DNA of 64,000 nucleotides, from the NCBI GenBank assembly GCA_019671005.1, contig CM033752.1:13764001-13828000 (forward strand). The letters run 5' to 3'. The stretch comes from Hibiscus mutabilis. Taxonomy: Eukaryota > Streptophyta > Magnoliopsida > Malvales > Malvaceae. The notes under the pieces were generated by a model that was not told where the DNA came from, made no database searches, and was given only the letters and a program-made list of their open reading frames with translations. Positions 45,271-55,418 of this stretch are shown piece by piece; the stretch's first letter is position 1; every line of letters begins with the position of its first letter. A program made the position numbers and the translations under genes.

Positions 45271-45551
45271 TGCATGGAATTAAGTTGCATAAATTTAAAA
45301 AAAAATTGCTTATTATGAACTTGCTCACCTTCTTATGACCGCTACTACTGGAAAAAGGTTTATGACCATCAAAATAAATAACTTGTTCAATAGGAAGAGG
45401 ATTAAGAGGAAATAGACGTGCATTGAAGTTGTTAGCAGCTGCCTTGGGATGGTAGTTACAACATTTATTAGAAATTTTAAACAACATTTCGAGAATGGTT
45501 GTTGTTGGAGTAATAAATTTTACCATTCTGCGTAAAATAATTAAACTTTTT
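45271..45551. other. Spacer between FAR1-like gene and copia element G
   Basis: AT-rich. Probably the 5' region of the FAR1-like gene. No further coding motif recognised. Confidence 0.4.
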
Positions 45552-45727
45552 TGTAAAACCTATATTGATTTTGATATAACAAATTGTTTAAGGACCAAAT
45601 TGTAAAAGAAAATAAATTTTTAAGTACTCAAAAGTCTCACATAATGACAAGGAAAAGTTTTCCAAAGTTAAAAACTTAAACCCAAAAATTTTCTAAGTGT
45701 TTCAAGGCAAAATTTAACAAATACACC

Positions 45728-46262
45728 TAGGCGTATCGATATACCCCTTGGTGTTTCGATACAGATTTTAGCTACTGGAATTTAATTTTGCAAACCATAC
45801 CAATACGGCCTTGCCCATTTCGATACGGACTTCATCTGGGCAAGTGTTTCAAGCCTGATGTTTTGATATGGCCTTATCCGTTTCGATATGATCCGAAATC
45901 TGGGTTTAAGATATTCTTAATCGTACCGATACAGTCCCATCCATTATGATACAGTTTGTTAAGATCTTCAAGATCTTTGCATTAAATTTTTCGACCGTTG
46001 CCTTGTCAATTATTGGAATCAACGAACTTTTAATTTTCAGTTACCCGTGTTGATACGCCCCTAGGCGTACCGATGCAATTTTTTCAAGTCAGATCCCAAT
46101 AAGCAAATATCGTACCGATACGGCCTTGCCATTTCAATCCGCTCCCAATTTTACACTATGACCATTTCGATATGACCTCCCACGTATCGATACGCTACTA
46201 CACAACGGCTATATTTTTCTTGTAACAGGTATTGATACGGGCTCTCCTGTACCGATACGGTA
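45728..46262 (+). repeat. CGTACCGATACG-type near-palindrome cluster, copia left LTR
   Basis: More than a dozen variants (gcgtatcgatat, cgtaccgatacag, tttcgatacgg) including a ctactggaattt block near 45772. Parallel to 55588-56128 in the right LTR and similar to the clusters in the Ty3 LTRs. Confidence 0.75.
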
Positions 46263-46355
46263 GGTCACCAAACAGCATTTATTGAGGGAAAAATGGTCCC
46301 CAATGGCTATATTCGATACTCTAACCACCCAAATAGCTAGAAATCAATAAGAGGG

Positions 46356-46363
46356 TATAAATA
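46356..46363 (+). promoter_or_regulatory. TATA box, copia left LTR
   Basis: gggTATAAATAcaag, about 95 bp downstream of the last near-palindrome. The same arrangement is at 56199 in the right LTR. Probable U3 core promoter. Confidence 0.65.
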
Positions 46364-46582
46364 CAAGTCTCCAAAGCTGCTACAACAACTAATGAACCTA
46401 CTTTGATCAACACTCAAGCATATAAGTTATAATCCAACCCTTTGTGCTTTTAGAGTCAAATCTTTGTTTCAAGTTTGGGACTATGAGAGATCATTATTGG
46501 GAAAAAATTTGTATCTTGCGAAGATATTTTATTTGCCAAACTTCTTTCTTTGTATTGTGAGTAAATTGTTCAAAGCTTTGGG

Positions 46583-47805
46583 TGTGAGAAAGGGGCCATG
46601 GTGGCCAGAGAAGTGAACGTCGATGAACAATGAACAATAAAATATGAAAAGCTATAGTTTAATGGTAGAACAAAAATAATATTTTCAACAGAGAACAATG
46701 TATTTCTCCATATTTTCTCTTATTCTTCTTAATTCAAATGTGTATAAGGTGAGTCTTTAAATAGGCAATTATAGAGTTTTAGTATAGCTAAAACTATAAT
46801 TTTATCTCTAATTTAAATAAGACTTTATCTCTAATTTAAAGAAGACAAATAAGATTATTTCTAATTTAATGAAGAATTCTAGTAAATCTAAATTACTAGT
46901 TACTGACTTAGAAATAAACTCTAATTACACGGTTATAATCCACACTCCCCCTCAAGCTGGGGAGTAAACGTAGTAGAGAACTAGCTTGGATCTTGGATGC
47001 GATGCCTTGTGCAAAAAAGAAGAAAAAAACCAGCAATATTATCTTTTCTAAATTTTTTTTACAGCAACTCAAACATCACATGGTGTTCTTCAGAGAAAAA
47101 ATACTCTCATTTCTTGAAAGTCTTTGATTTGATTGGTGCATTAGTTGGAATATCATGATTCTCCACTGGATGCTCCAGCATGCAGTTCCTAACTAAATTT
47201 CTGATGCGAAAGATGTAGGATGTGATGACAGAAATCTACACTCCCCCTCAAAATGATAGTTACACATACTAAAGACTTAACTTGGATCTTTGATGTATAT
47301 TCTTTTTCCTATCTTTTACAATGGATGGCTAAGATAGAACCAGATAGTTTTTAAGGTTAAACTATAACATTTCCCTATCTTTTATAATGGATGGATTAGA
47401 TAGAACCATTAAAAGAACAATACCAGGCATCTTGTGATTGAATGGAGGTGAATATCAGAGGAAGTAATTAGGCATTCTTTACCGGACAGATCTGATGATT
47501 TGTCAGTAACGGAAGAAAAATAGTTTCATGACCTTCGGCAGCAGTGGAAGAGAACCAACGTTAGAATCGTCTGTGGCTCTGATACCATGTGAGAAATGGG
47601 CCATGGTGGCTGGTGAAGATGAACGTTGGTGAATAATAAACAATAAAATATGAAAAGCTAGAGTTTAACGGTAGAACAAAAATAATGTTTTCAACAGAGA
47701 ACAATATGTTTCTCTGTATTTTCTCTTATTCTTCTTAATTCAAATGTGTATAAGGTGAGCTTACTGACTTAGAAATAAACTCTAATTACACGGTTATAAT
47801 CCATA
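46583..47805 (-). mobile_element. TRIM-like miniature LTR element F, inserted in copia left LTR
   Basis: Flanked by a perfect 5-bp duplication TTGGG (46578-46582 and 47806-47810); removing it restores the sequence seen in the right LTR at about 56450. Terminal repeats 46583-46944 (362 bp) and 47588-47805 (218 bp, internally deleted) start tgtgagaaa and end aatccaca/aatccata. On the minus strand a PBS complementary to initiator tRNA-Met (47575-47587) abuts the 5' repeat, and a gagggggagtg polypurine tract (46943-46953) abuts the 3' repeat. The roughly 640-bp interior has no ORF. It must rely on another element's proteins (inference). Confidence 0.87.
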
Positions 47806-48052
47806 TTGGGTAGAAAGCTTGAACTTGTAATGGTTGTCTCTTAAGCCTAGAAAAGGGGAAGAATTCGATAGTGAATTGTTTGAAAATCCTTAGTAGGAAG
47901 CTAAGGTAGTGGACGTAGAGCTTGTTAGAAGCTTGAACCACTATAAATCATTGTGTCTCATTGTCTAAATCTTTCAATTTGCTTCCAAACTTTAAAATTG
48001 CCAATTCACCCACTCTTGGCCACCATCTCAATTGATTGATAATCCCAACAAT

Positions 48053-48062
48053 TGGTATCAGA
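48053..48062 (+). other. Primer-binding site of copia element G
   Basis: TGGTATCAGA, two bases after the left LTR, initiator tRNA-Met type. Confidence 0.8.
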
Positions 48063-48108
48063 CTACACTCAATCGAAGGTCTAACAACCGTTGAGGCGAT
48101 CCTAGAAG

Positions 48109-49796
48109 GTGATTCAATCAATAGAAGTCAAAGCCATAGCATCCACCTCCGGTAACAACTTGTATGAGTCTCACTCTATCACCAAACCTCTATTTTTCAA
48201 TGGGGATAACTATCCGTATTGGAAAACCCATATGAGGTTCTTTATCAAATCACATAACTACCTCCTATGGGATATGGTGGAAGATGGACCGATGATCCCG
48301 ATGAAGAGAGAAGGTGATCGGCTAGTACCAAAGTCCAAGCACGAGATGACCATTGAAGATTAGAAGAAGCTTCAAATCAATGATAAAGCTATGCGCATGC
48401 TATTTTGCTCTCTTGGACCAAATGAGTACTCAAAGATGTCATATTACTCAAGTGCTAAAAAATTTGGGATAAGCTCGAGATTACATACGAAGGCACTAAT
48501 GAAGTTAAGGAGACTAAGATTGGGCATCTTAATTTGAGCTACAAAAATTTCAAGATGGAGCTGGATAAAGACATCTCAATGATGTTCGAACGATTCTCCG
48601 TCATCGTCAATGGCCTCAAGGGTCTAGGAGAAATCATCCTAGAGGATAAGCTAGTTCAGAAACTAATCTACTCATTTCCCGAGTCTTGGGATGGTAAAAG
48701 AACGACCATCATAGAAGTGAAGGGTCTCAAGACGCTAAAGCTCGACGCTCTCATGGGTTCTCTTCTCACCTATGAGATAATGAAGAAAGGAAGAGATAAA
48801 GAAAAGAAAAAGGAAGAAATGAAGGTCGAGAAGAAGGAAGTGAAGAAGAAGAAGAATAGTGGAATTGCTCTTAAAGCATCTTATGATAAGAGTATTTCTA
48901 GCGAGGAGGAAGACGAGGAGTTGGCTATGTTAGCCAAGCAATTCACTCGGTTCACAAAATCTAATCGGGAAAGAAAATTCAACCGAAGAAGGGATTTCAA
49001 GAACAAGAACAAGGAGGAAGAGAAGGATCAACTCATATGCTTTGAGTGCAAGAAGTCAGGGCATATAAGGTCCGAATATCCTCAACTCAAAAAGAAGAGC
49101 TTCGGGAAGAAGAAGAAGCTCAAGGCTCACGTTGCTACCTGGAGCGATGAGGAATCATCATTCGATGAAGAGGAGAAAGAAATGGCAAATCTTTGCCTCA
49201 TGGCTCTTGAAGAGGATCCAAAGGTAACCTCTAACCCATCCACTTTCGATTTCACATTTGATGATCTTCAAGAAGCTTATAATGAGTTACAAGAGGTGTA
49301 TGACGAATTGGTTGAAAAATATAAGGAATCTATTTTGAAAAATAAGAAAATTATCCTTGATTTGAAAAACCAAAACAATTCCTTATCTAAAACCAATTCG
49401 GAACTTGAAAAGAAGGTTTGTGATTTATTAAACAATCAAAAATATTTTGAGAAAGAAAATGTTGATTTAAACAACCTTCTTTCCGAGTTGAATGATCATT
49501 ACCACAAGGAGGTAATTGATCTCAAAGCTTTCTTGAACAAAGTTGGGAAACCATGTTTTGAAAAAGGGCAATCTTCAAAACCCAACTATGTAAAAAGGAA
49601 CTTTGGTGGGTACAAACATGGAGGGTATTCAAGGCCCTACTACAGTAAGAAAGTTAGAAGTGTATGGATTCCTAAGGATGATGTTGCTTCTAACGATGTT
49701 AATGAGATTGCTTCTTGGATTCCCAAGGGAACCAAGATTTTGAAAACTAATGTACATGGACCCAAAAATATTTGGGTACCAAAAATCAAAAATTAA
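48109..49796 (+). pseudogene. Copia element G Gag (Sirevirus type)
   Basis: The N-terminal part (48109-48360) contains TKPLFFNGDNYPYWKTHMRF and LLWDMVEDGPM, typical of copia Gag, and ends at a TAG (48361). A frameshift follows, and the frame from about 48480 is open to 49796. It includes FERFSVIVNGLKGLGE and SFPESWDGKRTTI (Gag capsid, UBN2-like), a long K/E-rich stretch, and a zinc knuckle CFECKKSGHIRSEY at 49038-49079 whose last Cys is Tyr. Next come an acidic segment ending in NLCLMALEED, a coiled-coil-like region at about 49255-49540, and a C-terminal basic region with WIPK repeats. The coiled coil and size are Sirevirus traits. Inactive because of the stop, the shift and the lost Cys. Confidence 0.87.
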
Positions 49797-51330
49797 TTCC
49801 ATGTTTGTAGGGGGATCATTGCTACAAGGCCAAAGCTTCAACTGTAAATTCATGGTTCCTTGATAGTGGATGCTTGAGACACATGACCGGAGACAAGAGT
49901 AGATTCTTGGAACTAGAGCTAAAGAGATGAGGATTATTGACATTTGGTGACAACTCCAAAGGTCAAATTGAAGGAATGGGTTCCATTGGTAATCACTCTT
50001 CCATTCTTATTGAAAATGTTTTATATGTCAATGGTCTTAAACATAACTTCTTAAGCATAAGCCAACTTTGTGATAAAGGTTTCGTAGTGATTTTTGATAT
50101 ATATGGTTGCAAAATTATAAATGTCGAAACCCACAAAATTGTGCTTTTTGGTCATCGCATAGGAAACATATATATGGTGCATTTAGATGACATTCAAATT
50201 TCTAATGCATGTTTTGTTGTTAATGATGAACATGATTCATGGTTATGGCATAGAAAACTAGGGCATGCAAGCATGAGTGTTTTGGAAAATTTGGTTTCAA
50301 AAGATCTAGTAAGAGGTTTGCCTAAAATAAAGTTTTCAAATGATAAAATTTGTGATGCTTGTGCAAAATGCAAACATAAAAGAGTTTCTTTTAAACCTAT
50401 TAATGATGTTTCAACTAGTAGAGTTTTACAATTGATCCATATAGATCTCTTTGGCCCTATTAGAACAACTAGCTTGGGTGGAAAATATATGCATATGTCT
50501 TAGTTGATGATTACTCTATATACACTCGGGTTCTATTTTTAAGTACCAAGGATGGGCTCTAGAAAAATTCATCACATTTCCAAAAATTACCCAAAATGAT
50601 CTTGGTCAAACTATTTCTCATATTCGAAGTGACCATGGTACCGAATTTCAAAATCTAAGTTTTGAGGATTTTTGTAACTCAAATCGTATAAGCCACAATT
50701 TTTTAGCTCCTAGAACACCTCAACAAAATGGGGTTGTGGAAAGGAAAAATCATACTTTAGAAGAAATGGCTAGAACCACGCTTTGTGAAAACAATTTGCT
50801 AAAATATTTTTGGGTGGAAGCCACTAATACGGCTTACTATATTATAAATAGAGTAATGATTAGGCCTATTTTATAGAAAACTCCTTATGAGATTTTAAAA
50901 TCCAAAAAGCCTAACATTAGCTATTTTCATCCATTTGGTTGTAAATGTTTTGTTTTGAACAATGGAAAAGATAATTTAGGCAAATTTGATGCTAAAAGTG
51001 ATGAAGCTATTTTCTTAGGATATTCTTCAAACTCTAAAGCCTATCGTGTATTTAATAAAAGAACTTTAGTTGTTGAAGAGTCAATACATGTGGTTTTCGA
51101 TGATAACCTCCTTTCGAGGAAGAATTCTTGTGATGATGATGATGTAGGGATTTTTGAAGCCAATGATGGTGGGCAATCATCAAAGGTGAATGAAGTTCCA
51201 ACCAAAGAAGAGGAAACACAAGATCAACCTCTAGAAGCCTTGAAGGACATGAATCTAGAGGAAAAGGAAGTGAGCTACCCAAGAGAGTTTAACTATGTCG
51301 AAGGTGGTGAGATTTAGGGTGATCCATCCA
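49797..51330 (+). pseudogene. Copia element G protease and integrase
   Basis: Pol is in a different frame from the 3' part of gag. The protease active site WFLDSGCLRHMTGD (Asp codon 49862-49864) precedes a TGA at 49928, then LTFGDNSKGQIEGMG. The pre-integrase zinc domain has WLWHRKLGHAS and CDACAKCKHKR. The integrase core has HIDLFGP (Asp 50444-50446), a frameshift near 50490, SDHGTEF (Asp 50631-50633) and VVERKNH (Glu 50739-50741). The last two catalytic residues are 35 apart, as in a D,D35E core, so all three catalytic residues survive. Stops near 50562 and 50875 and the shifts prevent expression. The C-terminal copia block FLGYSSNSKAYRVFNKRT is intact, followed by an acidic linker. Confidence 0.87.
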
Positions 51331-52924
51331 AAGGGGTAACCATTAGACTTTCTCTTAGAAATGCATGTAATGTTGCATTTATCTCATGAATAGAACCTAA
51401 GAATATCAAAGAAGCATTAAATGATGATTATTGGATAATGGTTATGCAAAAGGAATTAAACCAATTTGAGAGAAGTCAAGTTTGGACATTAGTTTGATAG
51501 GCCTAGTAATAAATCTACTATAGGAACTAAATGGGTTTATAGAAACAAACTAGATGAGAGTGGTAACATAGTGAGAAACAAGGCTAGACTTGTTGCTCAA
51601 GGTTACAGTCAATAAGAGGGGATTGATTTTGATGAAACCTATACACTCGTAGCTAGAATGGAAGCTATTAGGATGCTTCTTGCATTTGCATGTTATCATG
51701 AATTCAAGCTTTTTCAAATGGATGTTAAAAGTGCATTTTTAAACGGCTTTATAAATGAAGAAGTGTATGTAGAACAACCACCCGATTTTGAAGATCCAAA
51801 ATACCCAAACCATGTTTTTAAACTTTCAAAAGCTTTATATGGTTTGAAACAAGCTCTTAGAGCTTGGTATGAAAGGTTGTCAAGTTTTCTAGTTGAAAAA
51901 GGTTTTGAAAAATGGAAGGTGGATACTACACTCTTCATAAAAAGAAAGGACAAAGGCATATTAGTAGTTCAAATTTATGTTGATGATATTATTTTCGGTT
52001 CTACTAATGAATTTCTTTGTCAAGAGTTTGCTAAGTTGATGCAAGGTGAATTTAAGATGAGCATGATGGGGGAGGTTTCCTACTTCTTGCGGCTCCAAAT
52101 TAAAAAAAGGAAGGATGGCATCTTCATCAATCAAGCTAAATATATAAAGGACATGCTCAAGAAGTTTGGCTTGGAAAATGCAAAACCTCAAGCCACACCA
52201 ATGAGTTCTTCTACAAGGCTTGATAAGGATGAAGGAGGTAAGTGTGTGGATTTAAAGCTTTATAGATCAATGATAGGATCTTTGCTTTATCTTACCGCAA
52301 GTAGACCGGATGATATCTTGTTTAGTGTTTGCTTGTGTGCTAGATTTCAAGCTAGTCCTAGAGAATCCCACCTTATAGCCGTTAAGAGGATCTTTAGATA
52401 CCTTAGAGATACACCTTGTTTAGGTCTTTGGTATCCTAGAGACTCTTCCTTTAGTCTACATGCCTTCTGGGATGCGGATTATGGGGTTTGTAAAATAGAT
52501 AGAAAAAGTACCTTTAGCGCATGACAATTCCTAGGTAGTATGCTCATATCTTGGTTTTCTAAGAAGCAAAATAGTGTAGAATTATCTACCACCGAAGCCC
52601 GAATATATATACTCAGGAAGTTGTTGTGCACAAGTCCTTTGGATAAAGCAACAACTCTTAGATTATGGAATTGATGAAGGTACCATCCTCATTAGGTGTG
52701 ACAATACTAGTGCCATTTGTCTCACTAAGAATCCCATCCAACACTCTAGAACCAAACACATAGAAATAAGACACCATTTCGTTAGGGATCATGTCTTGAA
52801 AAATGATATAGTTCTAGAATATGTAGACACCTCAAATCAATTAGCGGATATCTTCACCAAACCACTAGACAAAGAACGTTTTTGGTCTCTTAGGAGAGAG
52901 TTAGGTTTAACCAACCGTTCTTGA
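51331..52924 (+). pseudogene. Copia element G reverse transcriptase and RNase H
   Basis: The RT starts with GTKWVYRNKLDESG and KARLVAQGYSQ, then a TAA at 51613. From 51658 it is open for 288 codons with FKLFQMDVKSAFLNG, KLSKALYGLKQALRAWYERL and the catalytic YVDD at 51976-51987. RNase H has GSLLYLTASRPD, WDADYGVCKIDRKSTF and LSTTEA. A TGA at 52522 and a frameshift near 52605 break it before the conserved C-terminal blocks GSCCAQ, RCDNTSAICLTKNP, RTKHIEIRHHFVRDHV and DIFTKPLDKERF, which end at a TGA near 52922. The catalytic region is intact, so loss of function comes from the few stops and shifts. Confidence 0.9.
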
Positions 52925-53139
52925 GCCTTAGAACCCTTTTGGTCTTAAAATCTTGCTTGAATTTGATTGATTGCATTGCTTATATGATTTTGCTCCTATA
53001 TGCATCTATGCTTGTTAATAGGGGGAGTATGCATCTGTTTTTGTTCATACATGATGATCTTATATCATTTCCATGCATTTCACTTCGATTCAAATCAAAT
53101 TTTTGAGCGACCTGCAGCCAAAAATGTCATTTCTGGCAC

Positions 53140-53262
53140 AGGCGTATCGATACAAGTTATTGAAACATGTTTTGGTACTGCTTTACATGTACCGGTATGG
53201 GTCACGTATCAAAACACGCTAATGAGCATTTTGATACGCCACGTGGCGTATCGGTACGCGCA
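53140..53262 (+). repeat. Near-palindrome cluster upstream of the copia third ORF
   Basis: Within about 120 bp: gcgtatcgatac, gtaccggtatgg, cgtatcaaaac, gatacgccac and gtggcgtatcggtacgcg. Same motif family as the LTR clusters. It lies about 90-215 bp upstream of the TATA box at 53354. Confidence 0.72.
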
Positions 53263-53353
53263 ACCACTGGTAGTTTAACAGGCATTAAAAGAGGTTTTCC
53301 TACTTTAAATCAAATACCCCTCTTTTCTCTAAAACCCTAGGTCCAATTTCAAC

Positions 53354-53361
53354 TATAAAAA
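53354..53361 (+). promoter_or_regulatory. Candidate internal TATA box for the copia third ORF
   Basis: aacTATAAAAAccc, followed by a C/T-rich stretch suitable for transcription start and, downstream, by a spliceable 5' leader leading to the ATG at 53836. Confidence 0.5.
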
Positions 53362-53497
53362 CCCTTCAATCCCTCACAATTTTTCACACAATTCTTCAAA
53401 ATCTTTGAGGGCTTTTGGTTTTTACATCAAACCCAAGCAAAAATCATCAAGTTTGTGCATCAACATCTCTTCATTCATCCTTAATCCCAACTTCAAG

Positions 53498-53832
53498 GTA
53501 TAAACCCTAACTTTTTCTTTTTAATTTTCGTATATATTTACTCACTATTTTTGAATCATAATTACATATTTAGGTTATACATAGTATAGTTTTCAAAGTT
53601 TTCGTAAAATCTTTTTCAAATCTGAAAATTTTTTATTCGAATATAAAATTATATCGTATAATTTTTAACATTGTTTTTAAAGTTTTCTTTTACCAAAAAT
53701 TATTTTTATACTTGTATATGTTTTTAAACTACATTGTATAGATGTTTAACAATACCTTGATTATTGGATTAATTTTTGGATCGAATGTGTTGATTTATGC
53801 ATACATCGTTTTTGGTTTTATTTTGTTTTCAG
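53498..53832 (+). other. Candidate 5'-UTR intron of the copia third ORF
   Basis: Donor CTTCAAG|GTATAAAC and acceptor TTTTGTTTTCAG|ATTATG. The interior is AT-rich, as in plant introns, and 335 bp long. The ATG is three bases after the acceptor. Confidence 0.55.
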
Positions 53833-53835
53833 ATT

Positions 53836-55043
53836 ATGGCACCAAAAAAATGTGCAAGAAAAGAAATAGCCTCTAGTTCCAATCCTCCTAGTCACAATCC
53901 CGACCATAATGAACCGCAATCTTACCTATATTTATCAAAATTGTTTTAATGAACCGCAATTTCCACATGCTATGGATCGTTTTAAAAAATCAAAGTTATA
54001 AAATTCACCGAGAGCGTGTTACTTCTATCCCTTTTCTATCATCTGAAAGATTTGCATTTAAATATCTTAATTTAATGGAATAATGGAAATTTATGCCATT
54101 TTTTAGTATACCCAGGATTTTATGCTGAAATCTTGTTTTGATTTTTTATTCCAATTCCTGGTTTATTTTCAACGAAAATAGATCATTGGTTATTGCAATT
54201 GAATCTTATTTAATGGGTAAGAAATTTTGCATTGACTTAACCGTTTTAGCAAACTTTTTGGGTTTTGCGGATACAGGAATTGATGATGAGGATTCGATGG
54301 GACATGTCTTTAGAGGCTCCGTGACCGTGCTAGATGCCCATGACCGCATTCTACACCTCATGATCACTTGGTGGTTTCGTCCATCCGGTGGGAAGTTCTC
54401 CACGATCCGATAAGTCGACGACTTTTGGATCCATTGCTTCCGTGAGGGTAAGCGCCCTAACCTTGCTCAAATTATGTTCGTAAAAATCGTCTTCCTTGTG
54501 CAATATCTCCATACCTCTATGGTTACATCTTTCACATATGGCACCGCCTTGAGCTACATATTTCACAAGACGGGAATTGATTGCTCCTATGACCTTGCGG
54601 AACCTCTCACCTATCCTATTGAAGAGCATTCTCTCCGTCGCGCAAAGTTCACAATCTACAATGGAGAATGGATTCAGAATACCGATCTTACGGAAGGTGT
54701 TCAACCCGATCCGGTGGTGGCTCCTTAAGAGGCTCCCATTCCACAAGCTCCAGTGGCCCAACCTAATATTGATGCTCTCATGGCATACCTTAATGGGCAA
54801 TTCACCAACTTGAGCACCAACATTGCTTCTTTGCACACAACTATGGATTCTGAGTTTACCGCGATTGACACACGCTTCACATCCTTGGACGAAATAGTGA
54901 AGGCTATAGAAAATCGCCAAAACTCAATGGATATCACTCTTACCGCATTTCATGGCGAATGGCATCAATACCTTGGGACTCAAGCCAACAATGATGTGAG
55001 GATGAAGATGACGAAGATGAAGACGGTGGAGACGATGGGATAG
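53836..55043 (+). pseudogene. Copia element G third ORF (env-position; plant transposon protein-like domain plus coiled coil)
   Basis: Starts MAPKKCARKEIASSSNPPS and shifts frame near 53950. The rest is in one frame to TAG at 55041, with stops including TAA at 54411 and 54726. The central part (IHRERVTSIPFLSSERFAF, then YLMGKKFCIDLTVLANFLGF, then HDRILHLMITWWFRPSGG and SYIFHKTGID) has the layout of the helical 'putative plant transposon protein' domain found in extra ORFs of plant LTR elements. The C-terminal third (54753-54960) is heptad-like, LNGQFTNLSTNIASLHTTMD and onward. I see no signal peptide or membrane span, so 'envelope' is positional only. Function unknown. Confidence 0.68.
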
Positions 55044-55404
55044 ATCCTTAGGATTTTTTGCATTTCATATCATATCATATTGGAATTAGTTTATGCACCT
55101 ATTGTTTTATTTTTTGGATTCCTATGCTTTGATTTTTATTTGGTTTATGTTTTTAGGACTTGAGTTGGATTTATTTATGTTGCTTGAACTATGCTTTGAA
55201 TTTTAATGCTTATGTTGTTTTTCCTTTACATGCTTGGAGTTTATTGCCTTACTCTTATATCTTATTGATATTGATCTAACAAAAAGGGGGAGAAGAAATT
55301 TAGCCAAAAATTTCTTAAATTTTTTCAAAGTTAAGCTTAAAGTAAGGGGGTATTTTCAAAATTATCAAAGTTACTTAAAAAATTTTACTTTGATTTTGTT
55401 ATAT

Positions 55405-55418
55405 CAAAAATGGGAGAT
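55405..55418 (+). other. Copia element G polypurine tract
   Basis: aaaaatgggagat immediately before the right LTR, typical for copia. A second purine run, aaaaagggggagaag, lies at 55279-55293. Confidence 0.7.

Larger units (their letters stand above)
45552..48050 (+). repeat. Element G left LTR (contains TRIM-like element F)
   Basis: TGTAAAACCTATATTG...CCAACA. Without F and one TSD copy it is about 1,271 bp, matching the 1,282-bp right LTR. Near-palindromes of the CGTACCGATACGG type run from 45728 to 46262, upstream of a TATA box at 46356. Confidence 0.9.

Noticed and set aside
54206..54920. Minus-strand frame of 189 codons opposite the copia third ORF
   Set aside because: Shadow of the plus-strand ORF, which has the recognisable domain, the upstream promoter-like elements and the correct element orientation.
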